From Ophiocordyceps camponoti-saundersi (nom. inval.) (taxonomy: Eukaryota; Ascomycota; Sordariomycetes; Hypocreales; Ophiocordycipitaceae), in assembly GCA_003339415.1 (NCBI GenBank), contig PDHQ01000054.1:132947-188961 (forward strand): 56,015 nt of DNA, written 5' to 3'. Made by a program: the position numbers and the translations under genes. How positions within the stretch are numbered: position 1 is the stretch's first letter; every line of letters starts with the position of its first letter. Shown one piece after another: positions 11,501 through 21,996 of this stretch. Below the pieces are notes generated by a model. That model did no database searches, was not told where the DNA came from, and saw only the letters and a program-made list of their open reading frames with translations.

Positions 11501-13100
11501 AGTTATATTATTTCTTAAGTTATAAAGTTAGCTTATAAGATTATTCTAAGCGTAACCTTTTTCCGTAAAAACTATTAAAAAAATAAGATTAGTATTAAAA
11601 TCGGGGTTAAACCCGATATTAGTAAAGGTTATACGATAACCTATTTCTATCGTTAATATAACTATACTTACCCCTAAGGTAATAACCTTAGTTATAGTAA
11701 TAGTAAAATTAGCCCGTGCGTTTAGGTTAAAAGTATCGAACTAGTTAAGGGAGTTAAAGATATATATTAAGCACCCCTTATTAAGGAGGACGCTATCTTT
11801 TATCTCCGCACCTTTTAAAGCGGGATTCCCTAAAGCTATAAAAACGCCCGAGGTTTCCTTATCCCTCTATTAGCTAGTAGTTCCTATATTTTCCTTCTTC
11901 TATTAATTAACCTTCCGTTAAGTTAATCGATAATAAGCTACCTTATCCGTAACCTATCGAAAAAAGTCTTTATTAAGATTAACCCGATCTTATAGAAAAG
12001 GAGGGATTAAGTTTAGGAGAACGTAAAAGTACCTTCTTTAGTAATTTTCTTTCTTTTCGAACTCTTAAAGATATTTTCGACTATACTAAGTATAGGTTTA
12101 AGCGTTACGCTCTCCGAGGTCCTCCTAATTTACTTATATAGAGGAAGAAGAAAAAAGAGGGGCCTATATTACTAGGCGGCTATTTTAATCCCTATTCTAT
12201 AAGGTATTTGCCTTCGTCTACTACTTAAGATTATCGTAAATAACGAAAGCTATTTTCTTCTTAATCCTATTATACTTAGGGGCCCTATAATTAGCCCTCC
12301 TAAACTTCTAAAAGATATTAATAAATTAAGAAGCTTTTCCGCGGTTTTTATAGTAAACTAAATTAAGGTTATATTATATTATTTATATAAATAAGGGATA
12401 CCGATCTTTTATTACGTAAATAAAATACTTAACGTATACTTTATCGGTAAACCCTATATTATTTAGTTATAAGTAAATCCGCTAAGCTTAGATTAATTAA
12501 GTAACCTAGTTATTAATATCCCCTTTTAAGGGATCCCGTAAGAATAGGTTACGTAACTTATCCTTAGTAAGTTTATATTTAGTAGTATTACCGGGCTATA
12601 TAAGGGTATATAGTATTACTAGCTTCTCCCTTAGTAAAAAGTCCCCTTAAATTAGGGATTAATAAGCTAATAAGAGGCCTGCCCGGATAAAGGGATTTAT
12701 CCCCTCTAGTACCTTCCTTATCCGATAATATTCCTTTAGGTTTTCTTAGAAGTTCGGAAAAGTAAATATTTTATATTTTTCTCTAAGTAATTAAAGAGTT
12801 TTAGGGTTAGGGGTCTTACTCCTTATTCGACCTCCTAAGCCTATAGATAGGATTTCCGGTTAATCCGGCTTTATAAGGGTCTCTTATATTTCCGGGTTTA
12901 TAAAAAACTAGATACTATAGCCCTATATTATATTAATAATATCTTAGTACTAATTAGTTTAATCCTTAGGGTTCTTAAGAATAAAGGTAAGTTTAACTAA
13001 TATCGTAAAATCTACTATTATATTAGTTATTATATTATTAAAGTTATTAATTATAGTTAAAAATTAATAAATTTAGGGGTTATAAGTCTGCTAAAGAAAG
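8504..13100 (-). pseudogene. Degenerate copia gag-pol
   Basis: Reading the minus strand and ignoring stops, the reverse transcriptase can be followed from about 9500 down. A YVDD relic (now YIDN) comes first, then the copia motifs DLGDL and FL-IKVI, a SY---VI-KF block and the VGSL-YA and TR-DV-FA stretch. The RNase H follows, with its NASFGD and TTLS-VEFLAL segments and an I-DRLTKLL end near 8504. Stops are TAG/TAA, mostly where CAG/CAA is expected. I did not locate gag or integrase motifs confidently. They must be in the right half, whose exact start is not defined. Confidence 0.8.
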
Positions 13101-13213
13101 TAATAATAGCTTTACTTTTATAAGGGCTTAATTAATTAAGTAAATTTATAAAATATAGGTTATATAAGCTATAAGAACGGTAAAATTAAACGAATTAGAT
13201 TAGAGAGCACTAA

Positions 13214-13226
13214 CCGGGCTTATAAC
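13214..13226 (-). other. Primer-binding site, half-tRNA initiator Met type
   Basis: Directly inside the right LTR the minus strand reads GTTATAAGCCCGG. With one RIP-type change (G to A) this equals the complement of the anticodon arm of initiator methionine tRNA (GTTATGAGCCC). Priming from the internal half of tRNA-iMet instead of its 3' end is known from Drosophila copia and related elements. The site fixes the element orientation as minus. Confidence 0.75.
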
Positions 13227-13524
13227 TATTAGATAAGGAGGAGGCGTATAAATTATATTAATTAATATACTTACCCTCCTAAAACGGAGGGAATTATCGT
13301 TATCTTTATATATATAATAAAGACTATCCGTATCTGCCTCTTATACCGTGATACCCTTATAAATAAGCCTTTATTCCTATATCCTATATATTGCCCTAGA
13401 TATAGCCCTTTTTCCTAATAGGAATTCCGTTTCCTAGGTTGCGGAGCCGTTGCTGTGATGACTGCACGCCTTAAGGGATGACAAAAACACACGCCTAACC
13501 CACTCTTGTCTTAGCCCTCTGACA
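13227..13524 (-). repeat. 5' LTR of the copia element (right)
   Basis: 298 bp. Its inner left end is RIP-mutated (starts TATTAGATAA), whereas its outer right 170 bases keep CpA and TpG and end CTCTGACA. The contrast with the left LTR shows that mutation faded toward both unique flanks. Confidence 0.9.
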
Positions 13525-13529
13525 ATAGC
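13525..13529. repeat. Target-site duplication, right copy (ATAGC)
   Basis: An exact repeat of the five bases left of the element. Normal base composition resumes immediately here. Confidence 0.85.
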
Positions 13530-14878
13530 CTATCAGGTAAGGTACTATCAGCACTGTGCGCATCTTTTGCCGTTTTCCATCGTTCTAGCTCATCTTCCTT
13601 CGGTTTATCTGACGGGCCGAGGGAAACCGTTTCTCGAGCAGGGAGGAGGAAAAGGAGGAAGAGGAAGAGAAGAGGAGTCATCGTCGTCCAATTGGCTGCC
13701 TCTGCGTCTTGTCTATCGGACCAAGTCCACAATAATAAACCTGTTATTGTTTCTTCATCATCCGGCCCCCACCGAGACGATACAGCCCTGATCCCTGAAA
13801 GCAAGGGAGCAAGAGAGAGAGAGAGAGAGAGAGGGGAGAACCAGCCACAGTTCAGAGAGATACGAGCCACCGGCCACCACCACCACCACCACCTGCAGGC
13901 TTCTTCTTTCTTTTTCCTTTTTTTGCGCGGCCAACTCCGTGCGTGTGCCAGTCAGTCAGTCAGTCCATCATGCATGCAGCTTTTCACTGGGACGATGAGA
14001 TGGATGATGACGATTCTCAGAAGCCATCTTTTTCCCTTGTTCTCTCCCTCTCTCTTTCGAGAACCTCTCTAACTTGCTCATCTCTCGAATTACGGATTAC
14101 GGAGCAGATGGCCCCAAATTATCATCTGAAAGAGAAAAAGGGAAACGAAAAGAGGTATCCACATAAAATACTCACTTGCATTATATAAAGGCAGGATGGA
14201 TGTGGATGGTAGGATGGATGGATGGATGGATAAATGGATGGACGAATGGATGGGGACCCTCTGCCTCCTCCCTCCCCGACGAATCATCCGAGCTGCAGGG
14301 GCCCTTTTGCAAGGATGAGCACAAACAGCTAATCTGAGCCAAGGTCATACGACGGCTCGCGACGCTGCCTGGTTGGCTATCGGGGATTCCAAACGGCGAC
14401 CACCATGACGCTGGTCCAAAAAGTCGTTTCAGATTCCGTTGGGCACCACGGTGAGAGCAAATGGCGCTCGTCGCTCGCTGTTCCTGAAACTCATGCTGTC
14501 TTTTACACAGACACATCACACATGTACATACATACATACTTACGGATAGACAAGGACGGGATCGAGGATTGCCAAGCAGGGATGCTCGCCCAGCTCCGCC
14601 TACAAGCACACACGCACACGCACACCCGCACACCCGCACACACACGTCAAAAGATCATGTTGCTATACTGTGTGCACCCTCTCCAGCAAGTCCTCCCTGG
14701 ACCACCTCCTCCCCCCATTCAATCCACGGGGGGGGGGGGGTTTAAAATAATAAGCGAGAGACCGGGGGGGGGGGAAGGGGAGGCTATCGAAGAGAAGAAG
14801 AGAAGAAGAAACACACTTTTCCCCAGTCAAGGGAGAGAGACACAGGCACAGGGACAGACACACACCCACAGAGAGAGG

Positions 14879-14909
<31 letters not shown>

Positions 14910-15743
14910 TTGTGTGAGAGAGAAACTGACAGGGACCAGAAACAAAAGAGAAAGAGGAAAAAGGTGGAGGCCGTTTCTTCCCCTTTGACGAGGGTGGGGG
15001 CGGCCGATGAAGAAAAGCAAAGACGAAGCCCCCCCCCCTTGGACGATGAAGATGGTCCTTTCTTCGTACACCATATCCCTGGTCTGAGAAACCTTCTAGA
15101 AGCCGTGCTCTCCCACCATCCATCAAGGGGCCCTTGCGATTTTCTGTCTCGTTTCTTCTCTCTTCGTCATATCGTTAGTATCGTCAAGCAGCGGCAGCAT
15201 CATCTTCAAGCAACATCGTCGTCGTCTTCGTTGATCCTTACATACTAACACTCACACTCACACTCACACTCACACTCACAAACACAAACACAAACACACA
15301 CACACACACACATAAACATTTATACATACATACTACCATACATACATACTACCTCTACCTTACCGGCAAAGCGACACTCCTCCCCTCCCCCTTTCCTCCT
15401 CCTCCCCGTTCTCCTCCTCCTCATCCTCCTTCTCCTCTTCTCTGCCGACGCCGGGTGCGACGCCACGACCCTCGAGCGCTGGCTCGCCCCGAGCTGGATC
15501 TGGTCGGACGCCGCCTCCCGGACACGAAGACGATTAAACAATTGGATACAGCAGCTCCCACCGCTTTGCGATTTCCACTCTTACGAGCCGACGGCGACGA
15601 CGACCACGACCACGACCACGACGACGACGACCACGATAACCACGACGACGACGAAGACGACGACGGCCGCCTACCAAGCCCGCTACGACATCCCACTCCA
15701 TCCCACCACCCTCGTCTCTGCCGGCCCTTCTTTACCTTCAACC
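13530..15743. other. Intergenic region upstream of the second zinc-finger gene
   Basis: No gene is supported. The region has GA repeats (13811-13834), a GGAT run (14209-14250), CA/GA repeats (14840-14910), poly-G at 14728-14741, and a CACTCA/CACAAA/CA ladder at 15248-15312. The last 150 bases include an in-phase GAC/ACG run (15588-15665), likely the 5' UTR of the gene at 15744. Short open frames across it are low complexity. Confidence 0.55.
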
Positions 15744-17571
15744 ATGTTCCCCATGCGTCCGACCGACGACGCCAACCTTAGGTCCTTGACCGACGAGGAT
15801 CACCAACTACTCTTCCGTCTCGTCCAGCGCTACGGCATCAACAGCCTCCTCTGCGCCCTGACCGGCTCCCCCGACTCGTGTAAGTCAAAGATTGGACGCG
15901 CCCGACAAGGTCGGCATGCACTGACAGCCCCCCGACAAAGCCGCATCCTCAACACTGTCGGCTAGCACCCTCCTCAGCAACGTGAGCGCCCCGTCGCTGG
16001 CCTGGACCAGCTCGGCCGCGTCGCAGTGCCGGTCCGACGACGCTTCCATCCACACGCAGTGCACCTGGCCCGACGTGACGGCCGCCGACATGCATGATAA
16101 CAAGATCAGCGAGCGGTCATGGCTTGACTCGCCCGGCCCCGTGCCGTCCCCGCTGCCGCCGAGCGACATCACCTCACACCCTTCGCCGCAGCTGGCGACG
16201 CCCACGTCCAAAAAGTACCAGTGCCCCATGTGCTTCCTCGACAACAGCCCCGTCGGCTTCGGCCGCAAGAGCGACTTCAAGAAGCACCTTCACAACTTCC
16301 ACGGCGCCGACGTCGTCTGGATATGCCGTACCAAGGGCTGCCAGCTGTCCTTCTCCACCGAACGGGCCTACAGCACCCACGCCAAGGAGGCGCACCGCAT
16401 GAAGGCTCTGCCCAACAGCGCGGCCCGCACCGAGCTGTGCGCCCAGGTCGTCTTCTCCTGCGGTTTCGCCGCCTGTCGCGACCGCATCTTCGAGGCTCGC
16501 AACGCCGACGAGTCGTCCGCCACCCGCGACAAGCACTTTGAGCACATCGCCAAGCACTTCGAGGAGGGCTTCGACGTCCGCCACTGGGAGTACCGCGTCC
16601 AGATACAGAACCTCATGCGCCAGCCCCAGGTCAAGCCCACCTGGAAGACGTGCATCTGGCCCAAGGAGAAGCGCCAGCAGCTGCTGTGGCGGCCTCGGTC
16701 TTCGGGCGACCTGAAGCGCATCCTCGAGTGCCGCCACCTCGGCGGCGACATCCCGCAGCTGGTCCGCCTCGCTTACATCCTCGGCACCGCGCCCTTCACC
16801 TCGCCCGCCACGCCGCCCATGAGCGACGTCGAGGTCTACTTCCAGCTGCCGTTCCGCAGCTCGTGCCTCGTCAACGCCCCGGGCCACACCGCGGTGGCCG
16901 TCGGCAGCCCCAAGACGGAGGACGACGTGGCGCCCAAGCGCCGCTCCAGCCGCTCCAGCCTGACACAGTCGGTCTTTCGCCTCTCGGGCCGGCAGGGGAA
17001 GCGCACGTCGCGTCCGGTCACACCTGCGAGCGTCCAGACGCCGACTTCGGCGCCGCACGCACCGACGCCGTGCACACCGATCGAAGACACAGTCATGGGG
17101 AGCGGCGAGGATGACGACGACGACGATGACGACGACGACGACGCCGCCGACGACGACGAAAGCAACCAGGCGGCGGCCACGGGTCCGCACCCGGGAACGC
17201 CCTTCCCCATCCCCAGCGACGTCGTATGGCCTCCGGATGCGCCCAAGTTCGCTCCCGAGGCGCCTTCAGGGCTGCCCAAGCATCTCAACACACCCGTCGA
17301 CGAAGCGGCGATGCTTTACAGCCCGATGCACATGGAGCACAGCGCGCAGGCGTCGTGGTGCGGCATGGACGCCTTTGACCCTTACTCGCCGCAGATGGGC
17401 ATGCCGCAGGGTATCTACGATTACGCGACGACTGCACCGCGGCCGGCGACGCCCGTTCCTCACAAGCGGCCGGCTTCGTGGGGTCGGGTCGTGAGCATGG
17501 AGACGCTGCGGCCGGCGAAGAAGGCGATGCCTGCCGACCAGGAGCTGCTGCCTACGATGCTGAGCATGTAG
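15744..17571 (+). CDS. Atypical C2H2 zinc-finger protein, paralogue B
   Basis: Exons 15744-15879 and 15941-17571 encode 588 residues. The 61-nt intron (GTAAGT, CTGAC, AAG) is phase 1, at the same place as in the gene at 345. Exon 1 encodes an acidic L-T-D-E-D segment and a helix with a YG core. Finger-like units begin near residue 140: CX2C...HX4H, then CX4C...HX4H, then a CGF-ACRD unit with H---H. The conserved WEY--QIQNLMRQPQV, WP and RHL block follows. The C-terminus is acidic (a run of Asp about residues 435-450) and Pro-rich, ending without a recognisable domain. Paralogue A has the same architecture, so this is an ancient tandem pair later pushed apart. It is likely a nuclear regulator. 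No target is known. Confidence 0.88.
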
Positions 17572-17796
17572 ACGGGACGGCTTTTATGATGATGTGACGT
17601 TGTTGTGTGTTGACGAACTTTTTTGACCCAACTCTGGCTGCGATCTGGGGGAGTATTGTTTAATCTGCCTCTTCTCTTTTCTGATGTCTAACAAAGGCGT
17701 TGCGTTTATTCCAAACTTTTCTTTGATGTTTTGGGTTCAAGAGAGGTTTCTTTTAGATGTTGGCAGATTTGGACGGCTGAGATACCAATGATGAAG

Positions 17797-17884
17797 GGGG
17801 GGGGGGGGGGGGGAAGGGGAGAAGGGAGAAAGAGAAAGAGAGGGAGAGANNNNNNNNNGGGGGGGGGGGTTGGCGGGGGGGGGG

Positions 17885-17923
<39 letters not shown>

Positions 17924-17990
17924 ACGGAGAAGGGAGAAGAGAGAAAGAGAAAGAGAGGGAGAGAGAAGGAGAGAGAAGGGACAGAGAAGA
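17797..17990. other. Assembly gap inside poly-G, flanked by near-identical purine blocks
   Basis: Nine undetermined bases (17850-17858) sit between two copies of the same arrangement: a G run, then GGAGAAGGGAGAAAGAGAAA-like sequence and GAGAGGGAGAGA. The second G run is about 45 bases long with few interruptions. The duplication around the gap may be an assembly artefact. Confidence 0.7.
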
Positions 17991-18541
17991 GTATAAGAGA
18001 GAAGGGTTGAAGGCTGAAGGATGCCCTTTTTATTGTTTATTTTCTTGTTTTTCCTCTCAAAAGTTTTGTATGTGCGTGAGAAGCGAGCATGAGTATCTTT
18101 TACAGACCTACCGATGTATGTATGTATGTATGTATGTATATATGTACCTAGGTATGTATGTATGTACATAGGTATGCAACTATGTACGTACGTATGTACC
18201 TAGATAACACACATATAAAGAGCTGAGGTGCGAAGGATGGATGCTGTCACCTGTGACGTTGCTCAGAGAAAAGGGAGGACGTTGTTGTTGTCGTTGTCTG
18301 TCGAAGGTTGATGAAGGTTGATGAAGGTTGTTCGGCATATCGTTGATGCGCCCGGTATAGGTTGGTAAATACATAGGTACATACGCCCAACCTAGTACCG
18401 ACCGCCATTTGCCACCGAGGGAGAAGTTACATAATCACATGCATGCACATCCTCCTTTACCCCCCCCTTCCCCGCCCTCCAGCCTCTATCCGTAGCTCCC
18501 CAGGCACACGCAACCCGCTACCGGCATTTGGTGGGGCTGGC

Positions 18542-18548
18542 TGACTCT
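18542..18548 (+). promoter_or_regulatory. Possible GCN4/CPC1-type site upstream of ILV2
   Basis: TGACTCT lies about 350 bp before the ILV2 start codon and matches six of seven positions of the TGACTCA core bound by the fungal general amino acid control activators. ILV genes are known targets of that control in yeast. A single near-match is weak evidence. Confidence 0.3.
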
Positions 18549-18890
18549 TATTAACCGTCCGATTGTCGGCGCCTCTCCCTCTCTTTTTTATTGTTTTTTT
18601 CCGTCCGTTGTTATTGGTGGCGGCGCTTCGAGTCTTTCCTTCTTGCATGAAACCAATCTTCTCTCTCGGTTTCTGCGTCCAACTTTTTTCTCTTTTTTTT
18701 TTTTTTCCTTTGACTTGCTTCATATTGAAGCTGCGACCGGCGAATCATCATTGAACGAAAGAAGGAAAGAAGGAGAGACCGCGAGGAGACGATTGAGGAT
18801 TGACGACGAGGAAAGAACGAGGGTGGGGGGAAAATCAAAGATCGACCCTGGTCGCTCGCACACGCGCGCGCACGCACAAAATACGAGGCG

Positions 18891-18948
18891 ATGCTCCGAA
18901 GTCGCCTGGCGGTGAGGAGGGCTCTGCCCTTGTCGAAGACGACGACGT

Positions 18949-18983
<35 letters not shown>

Positions 18984-21378
18984 CGATCTTTTGCCTCGGT
19001 GACGGGCACGGGGGAAAAGGGTAACAACGACAAGGGTCTGGCCGGCGGGAGAAGGAATCAGACGACATCTGCTGCGCCGTGAGTTTGTCGCCCTACCAAC
19101 CAACACCTCTTTGTTGTCGATGAGCAGCAGATTTCTCGCTGCCAATGAGGTCCAGCTCGACGAGACAGCCTCGCAGACAATTCAAAAGAGACAGCAAAGA
19201 AAGAAACATGCATGGCTGACCACATCTCCGCCATAGTCAGGTTCGGCCCATACCCAGTCCGGCCTTCAACATACAAGAACAAGATCGCAGCCATGTCCAA
19301 CCACTGGTCAATCGTCGGAAAAATGTCATGGATGAATCGTCAGTTTTCTCCCCTCTAGCCTCGCGTCATCCTCTTAACTGACCGACGGCGCTCAGATTCA
19401 TCGGCAAGACGGGAGGGCAAATCTTTCACGAGATGATGCTACGGCACAACGTCAAGCACATATGTACGTTCTACGTCTCCCTTCTCTCCGTCCGTCAGTC
19501 AAGTCCGGCTAACAGGTCACTCGAAAAAAAAAAAAAGTCGGATATGCCGGCGGTGCCATTCTGCCCGTCTTCGATGCCATTTACAACTCGAAACATTTCG
19601 ATTTCATCATGCCCCGCCACGAGCAGGGCGCCGGACACATGGCTGAGGGTTACGCCCGCGCCTCGGGCAAGCCCGGCGTCGTCCTCGTCACCTCGGGTCC
19701 CGGCGCGACGAACGTGGTGACGCCGATGCAGGACGCCCTTTCGGACGGAACGCCGCTAGTCGTCTTCTGCGGCCAGGTGCCGACGACGGCCATCGGAAGC
19801 GACGCCTTTCAGGAGGCCGACGTCGTCGGCATATCGCGCGCCTGCACCAAGTGGAACGTCATGGTCAAGAACATCGCCGAGCTGCCGCGGCGCATCAACG
19901 AGGCCTTTGAAATTGCCACCAGCGGCCGCCCCGGCCCCGTTCTGGTCGACCTGCCGAAGGACGTGACAGCCGGCGTGCTGCGAAAGGCCATACCCACCGA
20001 CGCCGACCTGCCGTCGCTGCCCAGCGCGGCCTCCCAGGCGGCCATGGAGGTCAGCCGGCGGCAGCTTGACGGCTCCATCGCCCGCGCCGCCGCCCTCATC
20101 AACGGCGCCCGACGTCCCGTCATCTACGCCGGCCAGGGCGTCATCCTCTCGCCCGGCGGGCCGGAGCTGCTGCGCGAGCTGGCCGACAAGGCGTCGGTGC
20201 CGGTGACGACGACGCTGCAGGGCCTCGGTGCCTTTGACGAGCTCGACGACAAGGCGCTGCACATGCTTGGCATGCACGGGTCCGCCTACGCCAACATGGC
20301 GATGCAGGCGGCCGACGTCATCGTCGCCCTCGGCGCTCGCTTCGACGACCGGGTGACGGGCAACATCGCCAAGTTTGCGCCCGAGGCCAAGGCCGCGGCG
20401 GCCGAGGGGCGCGGCGGCATCGTCCACCTGGAGGTGATGCCCAAGAATATCAACAAGGTGGTGCAGGCGACGGAGGCGGTCGAGGGCGACGTTGCCACCA
20501 ACCTGCGGCGCCTGGTGCCGCAGGTGGAGCGGCGGTCCATGGCCGACCGGAAGGAGTGGTTCGGCCAGATCGAAGAGTGGAAGCGGCGCTGGCCCCTGTC
20601 GCACTACGAGCGGGCGGCGCCGGACGGGCTCATCAAGCCGCAAACCGTGATGGAGGAGCTGAGCCGGCTGACGGCGGACCGCAAGGACTCGACCTACATC
20701 TCGACGGGCGTGGGCCAGCACCAGATGTGGGCGGCGCAGCACTTCCGCTGGCGGCACCCGCGCACCATGATCACCTCGGGCGGGCTCGGCACCATGGGCT
20801 TCGGGCTGCCGGCGGCCATCGGGGCCAAGGTGGCGCGGCCGGACGCGCTGGTGGTGGACATTGACGGCGACGCTTCCTTCAACATGACGATGACGGAGCT
20901 CGCGACGGCGGCGCAGTTCGACATTGGCGTCAAGGTGATTGTGCTCAACAACGAGGAGCAGGGCATGGTGACGCAGTGGCAGAATCTATTTTACGAGGAC
21001 CGTTACGCGCATACGCATCAGACGAACCCGGACTTCCTGAAGCTGGCCGAGGCGATGCGGGTGCAGGCCCGGCGAGTCGAGCGGCCGGGCGACGTGGTGG
21101 ATGGCCTTCGGTGGCTCATTGACAGCAAAGGGCCGGCTCTGCTGGAGGTGGTGACGGACAAGAAGGTGCCTGTGCTGCCCATGGTTCCGGCGGGATCGGC
21201 ACTGCACGAGTTTTTGGTGTATGACGAGGGTGAGTAGTTTTTTTTTTTTTTTTTTCTGCTGTCGCATGTTTATTATGCTCAGGGAGGCTTCGGGGCTGAC
21301 TTTCTTTCTTCCTGTGCAGCGACGGACAAGAAGCGACGCGAGCTGATGCGAAAGCGGACCTGTGGCTTGCACGGGTGA
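18891..21378 (+). CDS. ILV2: Acetolactate synthase catalytic subunit
   Basis: Five exons (18891-19078, 19258-19338, 19396-19463, 19538-21229, 21320-21378) encode 695 residues. The enzyme condenses pyruvate with pyruvate or 2-oxobutyrate, using thiamine diphosphate, in the first step of valine, leucine and isoleucine synthesis in mitochondria. Residues 1-45 are Arg/Ser/Thr-rich without acids, a mitochondrial presequence. The thiamine-activating Glu is E141 in RHEQGAGHMAEGYARASG. The GPGATN loop, the FDDRVTG segment and the GDASFN cofactor motif are present. W593 in VTQWQN and the Pro in GQVPTTAIG are the herbicide-sensitive residues, so resistance mutations at these sites are absent. Splice joints were chosen to restore FIGKTGG, HIFGYAGGAILP and the C-terminal RTCGLHG. 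The gene is convergent with the porter at 21997. Confidence 0.96.
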
Positions 21379-21996
21379 AGAGGAGTGACGGGACACCTCG
21401 GTGTGTGAAGGAGGGTGAAAAGGCTCGGTGTGGCCAGGTGAAGGTCGGTGGGGCGCGAATCGCATGAGTGGATTCTCTCTGCGAAGGATGTGTCGGTGAA
21501 GACTCGGTGAAGGTCCGAAGAAGAAGAGAAGAAGAGAAGAAGAAGAAGAAGAAGAAGAGGTGGAGATGAACTTTGGGGCATGCCACGGTGACACTCGCGC
21601 GCGCACGCACAGACTGTGTCACACTCACACTCATACATCTACATACAGACATACTACATGTGCCATCAGTTTGTCGCCCACGAATGCAGGGAGCTGTCTG
21701 CCTACCTACCTCCCTATACACGGGCACACACGCACACCCATGTCCATTCTAACGACGGATTATGTCTTGCGAGGCCAGTTTAACCTTGACTCGCCTCTAC
21801 GTCTCGCTTCGTACTTGCTGCTGTTTCTCTCTTGAAAACCGGGGAATGAAAAACACTCGTCGTTGTTCGCTCTATGGGGTATATATAGTCTCAAGCAAAG
21901 TCGAGGACAAAAAACCAACAAAATCCTTTCCATCAAATTAGCCTCTGCTCTTTCGAATCTGATCACCTTTTTTTTCCCTTAGGTCTTCGCCCCGAC
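21379..21996. other. Convergent 3' intergenic region
   Basis: It lies between the stops of ILV2 and the porter. It contains a GAAGAA run (21518-21556), CA repeats and no open frame with coding character. It should hold both 3' UTRs. Confidence 0.55.

Larger units (their letters stand above)
7321..13524 (-). mobile_element. Full-length Ty1/copia LTR retrotransposon, inactivated by RIP
   Basis: A 6204-bp element with 298-bp LTRs, TG...CA ends and an ATAGC target duplication. The internal part is AT-rich and almost free of CpA and TpG, the signature of repeat-induced point mutation, and no long open frame survives. On the minus strand a copia Pol can still be read through the stops. A mutated YVDD box lies at 9473-9484. 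The downstream DLGDL-R-FL block, the ITR-DV-FA block and the RNase H end with LTK follow, ending near 8504. Gag and integrase should therefore lie on the right, about 9.9-13.1 kb. The primer site is inside the right LTR, which is therefore the 5' LTR of the element. The tips of both LTRs next to unique DNA are much less mutated. Confidence 0.93.
17572..18890. other. Intergenic region and ILV2 promoter
   Basis: No gene is seen. It contains poly-G and purine tracts around an assembly gap (17797-17960), then TATG tetranucleotide runs near 18117-18200. The part next to ILV2 has a CT/T-rich stretch (18560-18700) and GCGC repeats just before the start codon. Confidence 0.55.

Noticed and set aside
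15248..15312. CRISPR-like regular repeats
   Set aside because: These are CACTCA and CA microsatellite units without unique spacers, and the genome is eukaryotic.
16174..17190. 338-codon open frame on the minus strand
   Set aside because: It is antisense to the zinc-finger paralogue B, an effect of GC-rich codon use. It has no domain, and the sense frame has conserved cysteines and histidines.
19756..20757. 333-codon open frame on the minus strand
   Set aside because: It is antisense to the ILV2 core, with Arg/His/Gly-rich composition typical of a shadow frame.
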